A stretch of 64,000 nt of DNA from Heliocidaris tuberculata (taxonomy: Eukaryota; Echinodermata; Echinoidea; Camarodonta; Echinometridae), in assembly GCA_025618425.1 (NCBI GenBank), contig CM046852.1, positions 755,704 through 819,703 of the forward strand, read 5' to 3'. The notes beneath the pieces were generated by a model. The model worked only from the letters and a program-made list of their open reading frames with translations, was not told the DNA's origin and did not search any database. The translations under genes were made by a program, and so were the position numbers. How positions within the stretch are numbered: the first letter of the stretch is position 1; each line of letters begins with the position of its first letter. This document shows positions 51,801 to 58,879 of the stretch, in pieces.

Positions 51801-53228
51801 AATTTCCGAATGGAGAACGTGTAAATCCTCAATTTCAATACAGGGAGCAAAGATAACTTACACAATCAATTTTGCCATTCCATATGATGTTCATCCCATC
51901 CCCAGATGGGCAATTTTATGATAAGAGAGACATGACAAACAATTTCAAAATCAGTATTTTTTCCATGTTTTATGTGCTTGGAAGATGGTTGAAATTTGGA
52001 TTATACATGTACACAGGGGCGGCGCTACAGGGGGGGCAGAGGGAGCGACCGCCCCCCCCCCCCATGATTTTTCAAGTAGTGAAAAAAGAAAGAAAAAAAA
52101 AAGAAAAAAGAAGAAAAGGAGGAAGAAAAGGGAAGAAAAGGGAAGAAAGAAGAAAGAGTATTAAAAAGAGAGGTCTTAAACATATAACTCTATATTACCC
52201 CTGTTATTTAATGGAGAAAAAATATGACGTCATCTTTAGGTCGTCTTGCCCCTCCTATCAAAATACCCTGGCACCGCCCCTGATTATATGTACATGTATA
52301 TGTCTAGACTGAATTGGGTAATCATTTTCTATAGTACCACTGATTTGATCCTTGCCTGCCTCCTTCATGGAGAATCTGAAACTATACAGTACATGCATTG
52401 ACATATGTGGGACAACACAAAAAATTATTGTATAAAATCTTGGTTTTGAGCATACTTTCAAATTGTACTTTTGATGAAAATGCACTAAATCAATGAATTA
52501 CATTATAAACTATATTTCCAGATGTTTATTAGGTGTTAAAACCCCATTATTTCATGATATTCTGTGTAACGTTACTAAGCATAATTTTTAATGTCACTTA
52601 AAATATAAGTGTCAAAAATATTTTCCATACTGTGAAACAAAGATTAAAATATACAAAGTAACTGAAGAAATATCATTTCATCTAAATTTGCGCATTAGGC
52701 ATGTAATGTCTGACCAAAGGTGACCCTTAATTTGTCATGTCCTTTTTTTATAACATTACTAACCCAAATTTGAGCCACAGCTGTAGCTCGAAACAAAGTC
52801 CAAATTATTCTGTTTTCACACCAGGTAAAGGTCTACTAAAGAATTACCCTTGGTGTACCTACAGAGATTGAACATGCAAAAGTTTTCTCTCTTTATGAGG
52901 CCTGAAAATTTTAAAATGTAACATTACTAATCATGGAATTGCCCATACACATCTAAGTATTTTAAAGGTAAACTAAGGATGTCCAGATTTTGCCACTGTA
53001 ATCTTTTTTTAATGAAGCCTATGTGTATGTTACAGCATTAAAATAGGGGAAAATTGTTCACTTACGAGGAATTTTATCGACGAGGTCAGTTATCTTGTTC
53101 TTGACGTTGTTGCCCATATTTGCAAACGCGCCGCCTCCCCCTGCATCTGCTGCACCCTCTGTGGGGGCGGGGGGTCCTGCCGCGGACTCATTCGGGACGG
53201 CTGCTTGTGACACCTCTTGCTCTGCCAT
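19718..53228 (-). CDS. SYT1: Synaptotagmin-1-type calcium sensor, complete coding sequence in 8 exons
   Basis: Synaptotagmin-1 sits in synaptic-vesicle membranes and couples calcium entry to SNARE-driven exocytosis. Eight exons (53228-53066, 51691-51510, 26874-26749, 25633-25466, 24504-24331, 23790-23670, 21449-21316, 19903-19718) join with consistent phases to 417 codons plus stop, close to the 421 residues of rat Syt1. Order: short luminal domain with N13-E-S glycosylation sequon; membrane span at about 57-79; cysteine cluster (C73-C75, C77, C79, C82-C84) for palmitoylation, then basic residues; acidic linker; C2A (about 140-265) with calcium ligands D172, D178, D230, D232, D238; C2B (about 275-405) with D306, D312, D366, D368 and E374; polybasic KRMKKKK at 324-330; R401/R402; WHTL at 407-410. 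The C-terminus (EPEENK) is shorter than in vertebrates. E374 replaces the usual Asp, as I recall also for insect Syt1. Paralogue assignment is by motif similarity. Confidence 0.96.
20565..21156. mobile_element. TTAA-bounded fold-back element, family C copy 1
   Basis: Begins TTAAAGGGCAATCCAACCTT and ends AAGGTTGGATTTCCCTTTAA. Both arms contain a GCAGAAAAATAAGA-like or TTTTTCC-like strand and internal CAAATTGGCAA / ACTCTCCCATTTG pieces. It is non-coding and lies in synaptotagmin intron 7. Relatives are at 53984-54110, 59310-59873 and, more distantly, 32601-33148. Confidence 0.8.
21316..21449 (-). CDS. SYT1: Synaptotagmin coding exon 7 (C2B polybasic strand)
   Basis: 134 bases, phase 1 to 0: [45 protein letters not shown]. 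It carries D312 (codon shared with the previous exon) and the polybasic strand that binds PIP2 and SNAREs in the family. Acceptor TCGTCACCAG, donor CAG|GTGAGT. Confidence 0.97.
21674..22100. repeat. (CAT/CAC)n microsatellite block
   Basis: About 430 bases of degenerate TCA/TCACCA trinucleotides in synaptotagmin intron 6. Three overlapping frames (His-, Ile- and Met/Val-rich) are pure consequences of the repeat and should not be called genes. A longer-period sub-repeat (TCATAATCATCATCACCATC...) recurs at about 21725 and 21835. Confidence 0.95.
22400..22642. repeat. CT-rich tract with (CT)n and (TA)n
   Basis: Pyrimidine-rich sequence ending in (CT)n at 22581-22624 and (TA)n at 22625-22642. Confidence 0.93.
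23092..23336. repeat. Inverted-repeat element in synaptotagmin intron 6
   Basis: Ends pair as AATGGGTGATTTCAAG and CTTGAAATCACCCAAT. The interior contains mirrored GGTGTTG / CAACACC words. About 245 bases, non-coding, family not recognised. Confidence 0.72.
23670..23790 (-). CDS. SYT1: Synaptotagmin coding exon 6 (C2B start)
   Basis: 121 bases, phase 0 to 1: [40 protein letters not shown] plus one base. It opens C2B with ligand D306. Acceptor TTGTTTTCAG, donor TCAG|GTCAGT. Confidence 0.97.
24331..24504 (-). CDS. SYT1: Synaptotagmin coding exon 5 (C2A calcium loop 3)
   Basis: 58 codons in phase 0, from [20 protein letters not shown] through [20 protein letters not shown] to [18 protein letters not shown]. 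Ligands D230, D232 and D238 lie in [10 protein letters not shown]. Acceptor CTTTTGCAG, donor GAG|GTATGC. The linker residues EVPGGE differ from the EKEEQEK type of vertebrates. Confidence 0.97.
24790..24970. repeat. Dispersed repeat, copy 2 (pair with 1270-1460)
   Basis: Same orientation as the copy in catalase intron 1; shares GGAACCAAA, TTATCCTTTATTT and ACACAAATTATTTTTTCAGG followed by TGATTGGTACACTT. Lies in synaptotagmin intron 4. Confidence 0.7.
25145..25440. repeat. Three degenerate direct repeats next to exon 4
   Basis: Units at about 25151, 25312 and 25393 follow the pattern GAAC(C/T)...TTTGCTC(C/T)AG(A/T)CAGATC(T/A)AGAAT and then ATGCTA. They sit in the intron between exons 4 and 5, ending about 30 bases from the exon 4 donor. 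Confidence 0.65.
25466..25633 (-). CDS. SYT1: Synaptotagmin coding exon 4 (C2A calcium loop 1)
   Basis: 56 codons in phase 0: [56 protein letters not shown]. Ligands D172 and D178 and the KKKK strand are present. Acceptor TTCAATAG, donor AAG|GTATGT. A decayed duplicate of its 5' edge lies 120 bases upstream (25689-25753). Confidence 0.97.
25689..25753 (-). pseudogene. Decayed duplicate of the 5' edge of synaptotagmin exon 4
   Basis: Matches 25569-25633 of the real exon at an offset of exactly 120 bases, and the match continues into the adjacent intron to about 25790. On the minus strand it reads LNVGAMLA then a TAG stop where the real exon has TCG (Ser). The acceptor AG is changed to AC (plus-strand GT at 25754-25755). 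It can therefore not serve as an alternative exon. Confidence 0.85.
26749..26874 (-). CDS. SYT1: Synaptotagmin coding exon 3 (acidic linker, C2A start)
   Basis: 42 codons in phase 0: [20 protein letters not shown] then [20 protein letters not shown] and GK. KLGKLQ-SLDYDF is the first beta strand of C2A. The acceptor CACCTGCAG|ATCCAG|CC offers two AG choices six bases apart, both in frame, so the first two residues (IQ) may be optional. Donor is AAG|GTGAGT. Confidence 0.95.
26875..28550 (-). other. Start-distal part of the 24.6 kb synaptotagmin intron
   Basis: AT-rich with a pyrimidine-rich zone at about 28180-28410. No exon or element was recognised. Confidence 0.55.
28551..28822. repeat. 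Tandem repeat, 83-base unit, about 3.3 copies
   Basis: Units start TGTAGCATC at 28551, 28634, 28717 and 28801. Each contains TTTACAGGATGG, a GTTCTACTGAAGATAGC segment and CCATGTTTTGAGAATT. Few differences between units imply a recent expansion. Confidence 0.92.
28840..29000. repeat. CT/CA-rich low-complexity tract
   Basis: Pyrimidine-rich sequence with (CT)n and (CA)n around 28918-28965. Confidence 0.85.
29139..29482. mobile_element. Inverted-repeat element, family E copy 1
   Basis: Ends AGGCTTTTTACACTTG and (left-strand complement) AAGTGTAAAAAGCCT. Internal mirrored segments include TAGTCCCATACTATTGGT / CGATAGTATGGGACTAAG and repeats of GGGGCTAAATGTCAAAAGCT. A second, inverted and end-deleted copy is at 46258-46465. 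No coding capacity. Confidence 0.8.
29483..32600 (-). other. Synaptotagmin intron, sparse features
   Basis: AT-rich. It holds a direct repeat pair around 29640-29700 and 29850-29910 (GTATTGCTTTCACCAACA...), a weak relative of family C at about 30200-30540, and (GT)n at 31356-31396. No coding exon seen. Confidence 0.55.
31356..31396. repeat. (GT)n microsatellite
   Basis: About 20 GT units with one GG interruption. Confidence 0.95.
32601..33148. mobile_element. TTAA-bounded fold-back element, family C-like
   Basis: Begins TTAAGGGGATAAGTCCACCC and ends GGGCAGAGTTTCCTTTTAA. It contains CAAATTGGCAAA, GCTCCTCTCCCATTTG and the mirrored CAAATGGGAGAGGAGC. Non-coding. Confidence 0.72.
33822..34237 (+). 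mobile_element. TTAA-bounded element family A, copy 1
   Basis: 416 bases from TTAACCCCTTTCAGGACAGG to CAATTGTCTTGAAAGGGTTAA-type end. The two ends are imperfect inverted repeats (CCCTTTCAGGACAG / TTGTCTTGAAAGGG) with TTAA at both edges. This pattern resembles non-autonomous piggyBac-type elements. Confidence 0.85.
34238..35188 (-). other. Synaptotagmin intron, no gene seen
   Basis: An 88-codon plus-strand frame at 34279-34545 has no recognisable motif. The rest is AT-rich with TACATGTA words. Confidence 0.5.
35189..35710. repeat. Degenerate minisatellite, about seven units
   Basis: Units of roughly 50-75 bases begin CAGTCCCA(C/T) and continue with (C/T)ACTTCATTCTGTGTTACCT then ACATACACACT. 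Starts lie near 35189, 35279, 35351, 35463, 35535, 35584 and 35651. Confidence 0.8.
35870..36740. repeat. Diverged direct duplication
   Basis: 35870-36035 and 36555-36745 share GGGAGAGAT..., TGCATGTG, TTGTGCATG and ATGCA(A/G)GGATCT-type blocks in the same order. A short third piece (TTTGATGTCCCT...CCAGCTAT) repeats at 35850 and 36115. Confidence 0.6.
36746..38421 (-). other. Synaptotagmin intron, no gene seen
   Basis: AT-rich with (ACATGT) words near 37062-37092 and a tandem GGCTTAAATTCTATAAT duplication near 37410-37446. 38068-38300 holds mirrored GGGAGCTCC(A/C)-type words that may belong to another element. Confidence 0.5.
38422..38836 (+). mobile_element. TTAA-bounded element family A, copy 2
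   Basis: Same ends and interior as copy 1. On its minus strand a 102-codon frame (38785-38477) is open. It resembles the frame on the opposite-orientation copy at 41471-41740. Confidence 0.87.
38837..41388 (-). other. Synaptotagmin intron, minor duplication only
   Basis: A 92-base-offset direct duplication at about 40050-40195 carries AATCAGACTCATGAATAAAA twice. The remainder is AT-rich and shows no exon. Confidence 0.55.
41389..41794 (-). mobile_element. TTAA-bounded element family A, copy 3
   Basis: Inverted relative to copies 1, 2 and 5. It is inserted exactly at the TTAA that begins repeat D copy 2. It carries an open 89-codon frame at 41471-41740 that matches the copy 2 frame at many positions, including a shared [17 protein letters not shown] block. 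Confidence 0.87.
41791..42290. repeat. Dispersed repeat D, copy 2
   Basis: About 500 bases nearly identical to 6123-6592 and in the same orientation. It includes a roughly 20-base insertion near 42215-42240 relative to copy 1. Confidence 0.87.
42291..43594 (-). other. Synaptotagmin intron, no gene seen
   Basis: Contains (TA)n at about 42583-42614, a three-fold AATACACATC repeat near 42540 and AT-rich sequence. No coding exon seen. Confidence 0.55.
43595..43812. mobile_element. Element built of mirrored GGACCGCTATTCATA words, copy 1
   Basis: Roughly eight forward or reverse versions of TCATAAGGACCGCTATTC in 218 bases. The right end GACTAGCGAGGTTACCCC is the complement of the left end of the second copy at 46714. 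No coding frame of its own. Confidence 0.8.
43949..43966. repeat. Poly-C tract
   Basis: About 18 C with a few interruptions just after. Confidence 0.9.
44709..44875 (-). repeat. Dispersed repeat H, copy 1
   Basis: Inverted relative to 54745-54955. Matching blocks include GGCATTGAAGAGCAATCCTT, GACATTTCTAC and GTTCTTCCA. Both copies carry a variable (ACATGT)n insert. Confidence 0.8.
44876..46257 (-). other. Synaptotagmin intron, no gene seen
   Basis: AT-rich with poly-T at 44897-44912 and a diverged GGACCC(A/C)AAA-type duplication near 45010-45120. No exon seen. Confidence 0.5.
46258..46465. mobile_element. Inverted-repeat element, family E copy 2
   Basis: Inverted relative to 29139-29482. 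It keeps the end GTGTAAAAAGCCT and the TAGTCCCATACTATCGGTGG / GATAGTACGGGACTA arms but lacks the other terminus. Confidence 0.75.
46714..46956. mobile_element. Element built of mirrored GGACCGCTATTCATA words, copy 2
   Basis: Starts GGGGTAACCTCGCTAGTCAT and ends GAATAGCGAGCGGACCC. It contains about nine forward or inverted versions of CATAAGGACCGCTATTCATA. Orientation is opposite to the 43595 copy as judged by the GGTAACC end. Confidence 0.8.
46957..48029 (-). other. Synaptotagmin intron, no gene seen
   Basis: AT-rich with poly-A at 47120-47149 and poly-T/A runs. No exon seen. Confidence 0.55.
48030..48445 (-). mobile_element. TTAA-bounded element family A, copy 4
   Basis: 416 bases, inverted orientation, TTAA at both edges, ends AACCCTTTCAAGACAATTG and CTGTCCTGAAAGGGTTAA. 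The frame seen in copies 2 and 3 is interrupted here. Confidence 0.87.
48446..49598 (-). other. Synaptotagmin intron, no gene seen
   Basis: CT-rich zones at about 48640-48680 and (CT)n at 48820-48846. No exon seen. Confidence 0.55.
49599..50017 (+). mobile_element. TTAA-bounded element family A, copy 5
   Basis: Same ends, TTAA at both edges. A shortened 60-codon version of the shared frame is open on the minus strand at 49931-49749. Confidence 0.87.
50018..51509 (-). other. Synaptotagmin intron next to the membrane-anchor exon
   Basis: Very AT-rich, with (ACATGT)n at about 51212-51232 and poly-C at 51416-51431. No further exon seen. Confidence 0.55.
51510..51691 (-). CDS. SYT1: Synaptotagmin coding exon 2 (membrane span and Cys cluster)
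   Basis: Acceptor ATATGTTCCAG|TT, donor AAG|GTAGGT; 182 bases, entered in phase 1 and left in phase 0. It encodes the span [17 protein letters not shown], the cysteine-rich [18 protein letters not shown] and the juxtamembrane linker through LGNSYKEK. Adjacent hydrophobic and Cys/Lys-rich segments are diagnostic for synaptotagmin 1/2-type proteins. Confidence 0.95.
52014..52282. mobile_element. Short element with hAT-like CAGGGGCGG ends
   Basis: Starts CAGGGGCGGCGCTA and ends GGCACCGCCCCTG, terminal inverted repeats typical of many non-autonomous hAT elements. The interior is A/G-rich (AAGAAAAGG-like). No clear 8-base target duplication was seen, so the class is tentative. Lies in synaptotagmin intron 1. 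Confidence 0.65.
53066..53228 (-). CDS. SYT1: Synaptotagmin coding exon 1 (luminal N-terminus)
   Basis: Encodes [18 protein letters not shown], a Pro/Ala/Gly-rich stretch, then [20 protein letters not shown]. The exon is 54 codons plus one base, with donor C|GTAAGTGAAC. The NES sequon at residues 13-15 corresponds in place to the luminal glycosylation site of vertebrate Syt1. The start is the first ATG after the acceptor and gives a luminal domain of the expected size. Confidence 0.93.
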
Positions 53229-53287
53229 ACTAATGCGTGGTTGTTATGCTACGGTGTGGATGGATTTGCGAAGCACGACATCAATAT
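53229..53287 (-). other. SYT1: Synaptotagmin 5' UTR part of the start-codon exon
   Basis: Minus-strand acceptor CTTTTGTACAG ends at 53288, giving 59 untranslated bases before the ATG. The transcript therefore begins in at least one more exon above 53288, which could not be identified. Confidence 0.75.
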
Positions 53288-53471
53288 CTGTACAAAAGAA
53301 AAGCAACGTTAGAAATGTTTGTTTACAAATTGTAAATCAATGCAACCTACATGTATAATATTGCAATATGAATTGACTGGTAGACACATATGTAGGATTT
53401 ACATGTATAAGCAAATAATCTGAATAATTGAAACTGCAGTGAACTTGCTGGATTTAGGCAAACAGGTTTTA

Positions 53472-53875
53472 ATACCCCTTTCATAATGAGCCAATACAGC
53501 GGAATCAAAAGCGCTTTGGCCAGATAACGCTTTGATGTCAAAGGGTAGTAATTTGGATGCTATCGACCTGGGAGGTCTGTGACTACCTCGAGAGGTGGTT
53601 TTGAAAGCGCTATCTAGCAAAAAGCAGAATTGATAACGTTTTAAGGTTTTTGATGTGAACAGTGGCAACGAATAAAGCGGAATGATGGGCCAAAAAGCAA
53701 TGCATTGTGCAGATGGCATACATGTACTTCCAGTCTAAGCATCGCACTCTATTCCACTTCCATGAAAACTGATGTAAAAGCAAAGCAAAGCCATGCGAAG
53801 CGCTTCCGAGGAAGGCGGAACGAAAACAGAATCAATAGCGGAATGAAAAACGCTTCAGCAATCTGAAAGGGGTAT
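53472..53875. mobile_element. 404-base inverted-repeat element
   Basis: Ends ATACCCCTTTCA and TGAAAGGGGTAT. The interior has repeated GCGGAA(T/C) and AAAGCGCTTT / AAGCGCTT(C) words. Non-coding; family not recognised. Confidence 0.75.
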
Positions 53876-53983
53876 GTAAGTTGCCAACAGTTGTTAACTT
53901 CTAGTCCTACATGCATGTACAGTACATTGTAGTCAAACCAAGAAGAGACTGCCAATACTGAGAGCATAAAAATGATAGCATGT

Positions 53984-54110
53984 TGAAGGGTAATCCAACC
54001 TTGGTAATGAGATGATTTGTGTGAAAGCAGAAAAATAAGAAAAACAGGATGGTGAAAGTTTGAAAGAAATCAGACAAGGAATAAGAAAGTTATGGATGTT
54101 TGAAAAAGGA
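53984..54110. mobile_element. Family C fragment
   Basis: Starts GAAGGGTAATCCAACCTTGG and matches the left 125 bases of 20565-21156, then stops. The rest of the copy is missing. Confidence 0.8.
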
Positions 54111-54205
54111 GATTTCCTTCATAGTACACAAGGTTCTTACATGGTTTTGATGTGAAGTGAAATTTAATCTTAAAAAATAATTTTAAAACAACAGGGGGCA
54201 GGACA

Positions 54206-54362
54206 GGCCCCGTTACATAAAACTTACCATTAACGGTAACTTTGCCATCAACGGTAACTCCCATGGAAACCTTGATTTTGATTGGCTGTTGAGTGATGTT
54301 ACCATGGTAGTTACCATTGATATCAGAGTTACCATTAATGGTAAGTTTTATGCAACGGGGCC
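54206..54362. mobile_element. 157-base inverted-repeat element with GTTACCAT words
   Basis: Left end GGCCCCGTTACATAAAACTT and right end AAGTTTTATGCAACGGGGCC are near-perfect complements. The inside repeats ACCATTAACGGTAACT-type words in both orientations. Confidence 0.88.
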
Positions 54363-54744
54363 AGATTGCACATGAAATTTATCACTTGGTAAAAAGACTA
54401 CTTTACAGTGATATGGTAAAAAAAAATCTTCACAATATCTGATTTGGTAGAAGAGTGTAGTATTTTGGTAACTGGAAGAGTATTGACTTTAGAATTGATT
54501 TAAATGTAGATCTGAAAAGAGACACAGAATTTCCATGTACTGTATGACAAAAAAAAAATATGATGTGGTATACATGTATGTAACAGCAAATAGGAATACA
54601 ATTAATTGAAGATACATGTAAATGTAAGAAACATGAGAGAAAATACAAAAGAAGAAAACTCTCCCTGGCACCCTTAAAGAGGTTGTTGAGTTTTGGAAAA
54701 GGTGAAAAATAATCTCTGAAATTCGTCATTCCTTTTACATGTAC
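54363..54744. other. No gene seen
   Basis: AT-rich sequence upstream of the synaptotagmin start exon; may lie within a 5' UTR intron. Confidence 0.5.
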
Positions 54745-54955
54745 ATGTCAGTATGGAAGAACACCATGGTAGAAATGTCCCCCGAAAAGGATTGCTCCTT
54801 AAATGCCCTCATATTCGATAAATGTACATGTACATGTACATGTATGTACATGTATACACTGTATGACAAGAAAAAGCTGAACTATTCAGGGCCGAACATT
54901 CATGCCACATACGTTTGCAGTCCCATATACCCATTTCTGTGTGCAGTGCTGTGCT
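54745..54955 (+). repeat. Dispersed repeat H, copy 2
   Basis: Inverted match to 44709-44875, with a longer (ACATGT)n insert at about 54822-54852. The shared SVWKN-like reading frames reflect DNA similarity. Confidence 0.8.
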
Positions 54956-57245
54956 TTTCAGTGAGACTGCGTCAATTTCTTATAAATCATTTTGATGATT
55001 TCAAAACTTCACTGCATTACGTGCATGTATACATCAATTCTAAGTTTAATAGACCATGTGGTCAATCTCTCCCAACTGCTTTGAGACCACTTCTTTCACA
55101 AGATACATGTAATCACATTTCAAACAATTATAAACTATATAAATACAATTAACTTCTCAATTGCAACATTCAAATAAGCATTGGAAATCCATTTTATATG
55201 TCATTAAATTGGAAATCCATTTTACATGTCATTTAATATATTTCTATGAAGCTGGGTATAATTATTATTTACATTACTTTCACTGATTCTTTACTGAAGT
55301 AGAATGAGAATAACTGAGATCACAAAAATGCAAGTACATTGTACATATTTATGTTTTCATAATTAGGACTTTATGCATGTAAGTACATAATCATGAAGTA
55401 TTTTAATAACCACAAAAAAGCAGGTTCATACATTGTAAATGTACACGTACAGCAGCCAGCTTAAACTTGCAATACGTGTAACTACATGAACAGATGCATT
55501 GTATTTTACCATGTGCAGTGAATCCACAGTACAATGAATGGATTTAAATAACACGCAAAGAATGACAAGGAATAACAGCCTACAGTGTACAATCACCATA
55601 TGCCGATTTCAAAAGCTGTCACTCGTCGTCGTCATACGGTAATACATGTACCTTCATACAGTGTACAGGAACAATTGCACAGTTGCACTAGTGATTAAAG
55701 ATACAAGCACAGTTACTCGATCCGAAAATAGATTATTGATTGTAATGCATCAGGCCGTACATGTACAATGTACGCTGTACAGGATATTGATGAAAATGCC
55801 TACAGTGCAATTTAAGCATAAAATTTTCAGCCCCTTTTTTTTCTTCTTGCACATCAATCCTCTGATTCTTAATCTGTTGCCATGGCAAATGTTTCCAAAG
55901 TGCAGAAATTCCAAAATAAGTTTAAGAACACAGCTTCATTATCAGATTGGCCACATGATGTAGCTGAAACTCCCAATAACTATGTAGGTAAAAAAAAAAA
56001 ATGCTTTCCCTTAATAACAAATGTAGAAACAATGTCCAGACTCCATACCTGTAATGTTTTTCCAACATTTCCAACACACAAGCACTGCTATGCACCTTTG
56101 CTATGCACAGATGTGTACATGAAATTGCGTACAGTATGCTCAAATATTAAATGCTAATAGTGTGAGCATACACACAGCTGGAAAAAAGAAAAAGTGTGCT
56201 TCTAAATGAAAAGACTCCGTCATCAGTATACTGGGTGTGCAAAGCGGAATCCACCCCTATTATTGCAATGTCTTCGTCACTGCAAGCAGCAATCTCGTTC
56301 ACGGGTCTCCGTACGTGTAGAATCCACTTTACTGCGGCGCGTCTTTCACGCTCTTGTGTGCACGATCAAAGTCTTGGATCACACAGTCTCTCTCTGCGAG
56401 CTGCCTTAGGCATGAGAATACACTTTACACTATACATACATGTACATGTACATCGCAATGCACGCACACAGCAAAAAGATGTACGGAGGGATGCATTATG
56501 CAGGGAGCAATTTTGAGAAGCCTGCATCATCTCATTAATTAGGCATGCAGGCTTGGACAGGGAGAGAAGAGTGAAGTGGATGATAATCATGATGCAGCAC
56601 TCGGTAGCACCCATTATAGCTGCAGGGGGGATGGTGCCTTCACTCTAATCTCAGTCTGAGGGACATTAAAGGCAGTGATAATTTCAGTATCTCCGCACTG
56701 TACGTGTACATGTACATGTACATGTATGCTGGGCTGCACGTTTATGTACAACAATGTGCATTGATCTTCACATACAACACAAAATTAATGTACGTACATG
56801 TACATGTTACAGTTCACTGTGCATTTACAATTTAAGCATTATCTCCAGTACATAATGTACACATTAGAAAATTGCTAAATGCTAGAGTATTTTCAATGTT
56901 CATTTGAGCAGGGGAATGTATTTATTCTTGTTGGAAATTCTCTAAGAAATAACTTTTTTACATGAACAGAAATAGAAGTCTCACAAAATCAACTTTTGTC
57001 TGTTACTGCTGAAGTAACTTTCCCACACTTGAAAATTTACAGATGTTCAGGACTTCAAGGGGAGACTGAAAATACTATTTTCTTTCATAATGTGCTGAAC
57101 GACAGAAATTTTTCAAGTGCGGTTCTACAATGCGACAACTCTACATGTACTTCAAAAAGCAAGTACATGTAATGTTTGGAAAAGTAACAACATACGTACA
57201 TGAACATGGAGTTCTAACTTCTATTAAACACAAAATAATAATATA
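54956..57245. other. Upstream region of synaptotagmin, possible first exon not located
   Basis: A GC-richer, CpG-containing patch at about 56200-56640 stands out from AT-rich surroundings and is a candidate for a noncoding first exon or promoter. A plus-strand frame at 55882-56157 has no recognised motif. (ACATGT)n runs at 56438-56452 and 56705-56725. Confidence 0.4.
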
Positions 57246-57363
57246 ATATGGACTGGCCTTTATTGCTTGATCTAGAAGTGTATTGCACGAGTCGAAGACG
57301 AGGGCAGTATGATTCTAGTGAGGGCAATTAATGTTGTATCCCCCGAAAGTGGCCAGTCCATAT
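57246..57363. repeat. Hairpin repeat ending in ATATGGACTGGCC
   Basis: Ends pair as ATATGGACTGGCC / GGCCAGTCCATAT. It contains ATTGCACGAGTCGAAGACGA followed by GGGCAGTATGATTCT. The next 57381-57559 also has mirrored TCAGACATC / GATGTCTGA. Confidence 0.8.
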
Positions 57364-57559
57364 CATTATTATCAACAGAATCAGACATCTTGAGTGAACT
57401 CGAAAATATTGTAAAACATACAGTTTATTGCCCGCTATTTAATACGCAAAATCCCATTGACTTTCGAAACCAGGCAATAAACAAATTTTCGGCCCGCAAT
57501 TTTGTTGGCTTGTTAAATCCAGGAAATATAATGGAAAAATCGCATTGCTCAGATGTCTG

Positions 57560-58499
57560 ATATGGTTAATAATGAAATGTATGGACTGCTTATACAACAA
57601 GGTACAGTACAAGGAATAACATTCCTTTAATCATTCCCCAATCTGTAATACATACAGGTGTACTTTAATTCACAGATTGTTCAATGTCACATGTAATGCT
57701 GAATGATAATGTGATCGATGGAGGAATTTGTGTTTATCTAAAGTTCTATTCGTGTAGCCACTCAATACAAATCGAACTGTCATAACAAGTGTTCAGTTAT
57801 TTGCTCACTGAAAATATTCCATCATGACAAATTGACAATATTACATGAATAGCCGTATTTTGCACGCTACTCCGGAGTGGGCAATATTTGCCATATTGTC
57901 CTCTTCCAGGTTTTCCCCATAGACCAATGTACAAAAAAGAGGGCAACATTTTGACATATTCCACCCTTTCTTGTCAGTGCGCTTTTGGGCAATTCCATGG
58001 TAATGAAAGGACATTCACATTTAACCAACTTCAAATTGTAATTACAAATATTTTGATGTCCTTCTGTTACCGACCTCATTAATATGCAAATTTCATTACT
58101 GCTTGGCAATAACAGTTTTTTTTTTTTTAAATCAAAGGCAGTTGATCTAATCTTACATCTCTGATGTTTGAAATGTTCTACCATTACAAAAAAAAAAAAA
58201 TTGTAGTTACATGTATGGTTTGAATTTGGTAAAATGTGTCTGAATGTCCTTCCGTTACTGTGGAATTGCCCTTTTATCAAAGTACATATATGCAGTATTT
58301 TGTATGCGCTTAAGTGAAAGTGTACAATGTACATGTACATAGTGTAACAATTTACGTCTCAATTTCTTGGCCCAGATTACATGTACATGTACCTGTATGA
58401 ATAACCTGAAGTCAGAGGGACTGACAAGCAAACAGACATGTTTGTAATTGGCTGGCTCTACTTTCGGTGAATATCGAAAATATTGCCCTTAAAAGAACC
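57560..58499. other. No gene seen
   Basis: AT-rich with poly-T and poly-A runs at 58117-58128 and 58188-58200. Mirrored GGAATTGCCC-type and TGTCCTTC(C/T)GTTAC words suggest another diverged inverted repeat at about 57985-58272. Confidence 0.5.
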
Positions 58500-58548
58500 T
58501 ATTGCCCTCGTCTTCGACTCAGAGCAATATGATTCTGTTGTGGGCAAT
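58500..58548. repeat. Second copy of the ATTGC...GGGCAAT hairpin, loop reversed
   Basis: Reads ATTGCCCTCGTCTTCGACTC then AGAGCAATATGATTCTG and GGGCAAT. The outer part matches 57281-57330 in the same direction; the CTCGTCTTCGACTC core is the reverse complement of that copy's core. Confidence 0.75.
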
Positions 58549-58639
58549 ATATTCTGTTATATACCTCATGCATAGATTCTTATTCACTGATTGGTCAAAA
58601 CCATATCACATGACACGGCGCATCTCGAGTTATCATTGC

Positions 58640-58720
58640 GCCAGAGGGTTTTGGCGTTCTATCAATTGACCTAAGGTTAAATGATAGAACGCCTAAACCC
58701 TGTGATAGAACGCGTAACCC
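58640..58720. repeat. Mirrored GCGTTCTATCA words
   Basis: GGCGTTCTATCAATTGACC is followed by AATGATAGAACGCC and GTGATAGAACGCG, a small inverted repeat. Confidence 0.7.
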
Positions 58721-58805
58721 CTCCGCGACTTTTGCACATGTACACGTACGTACACAATATATGGTTTTTCACGAGTAATTGCTAGCTACATGTAGGCTAC
58801 GACTA

Positions 58806-58824
58806 TATACGCGCAGCGCGTATA
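58806..58824. repeat. Short perfect palindrome TATACGCGC-A-GCGCGTATA
   Basis: 19 bases, self-complementary around one central base. Confidence 0.85.
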
Positions 58825-58879
58825 AGAATTCAACATGAATCAATGAATCAATGAAAAGGATGAGGTATACATATACAAC

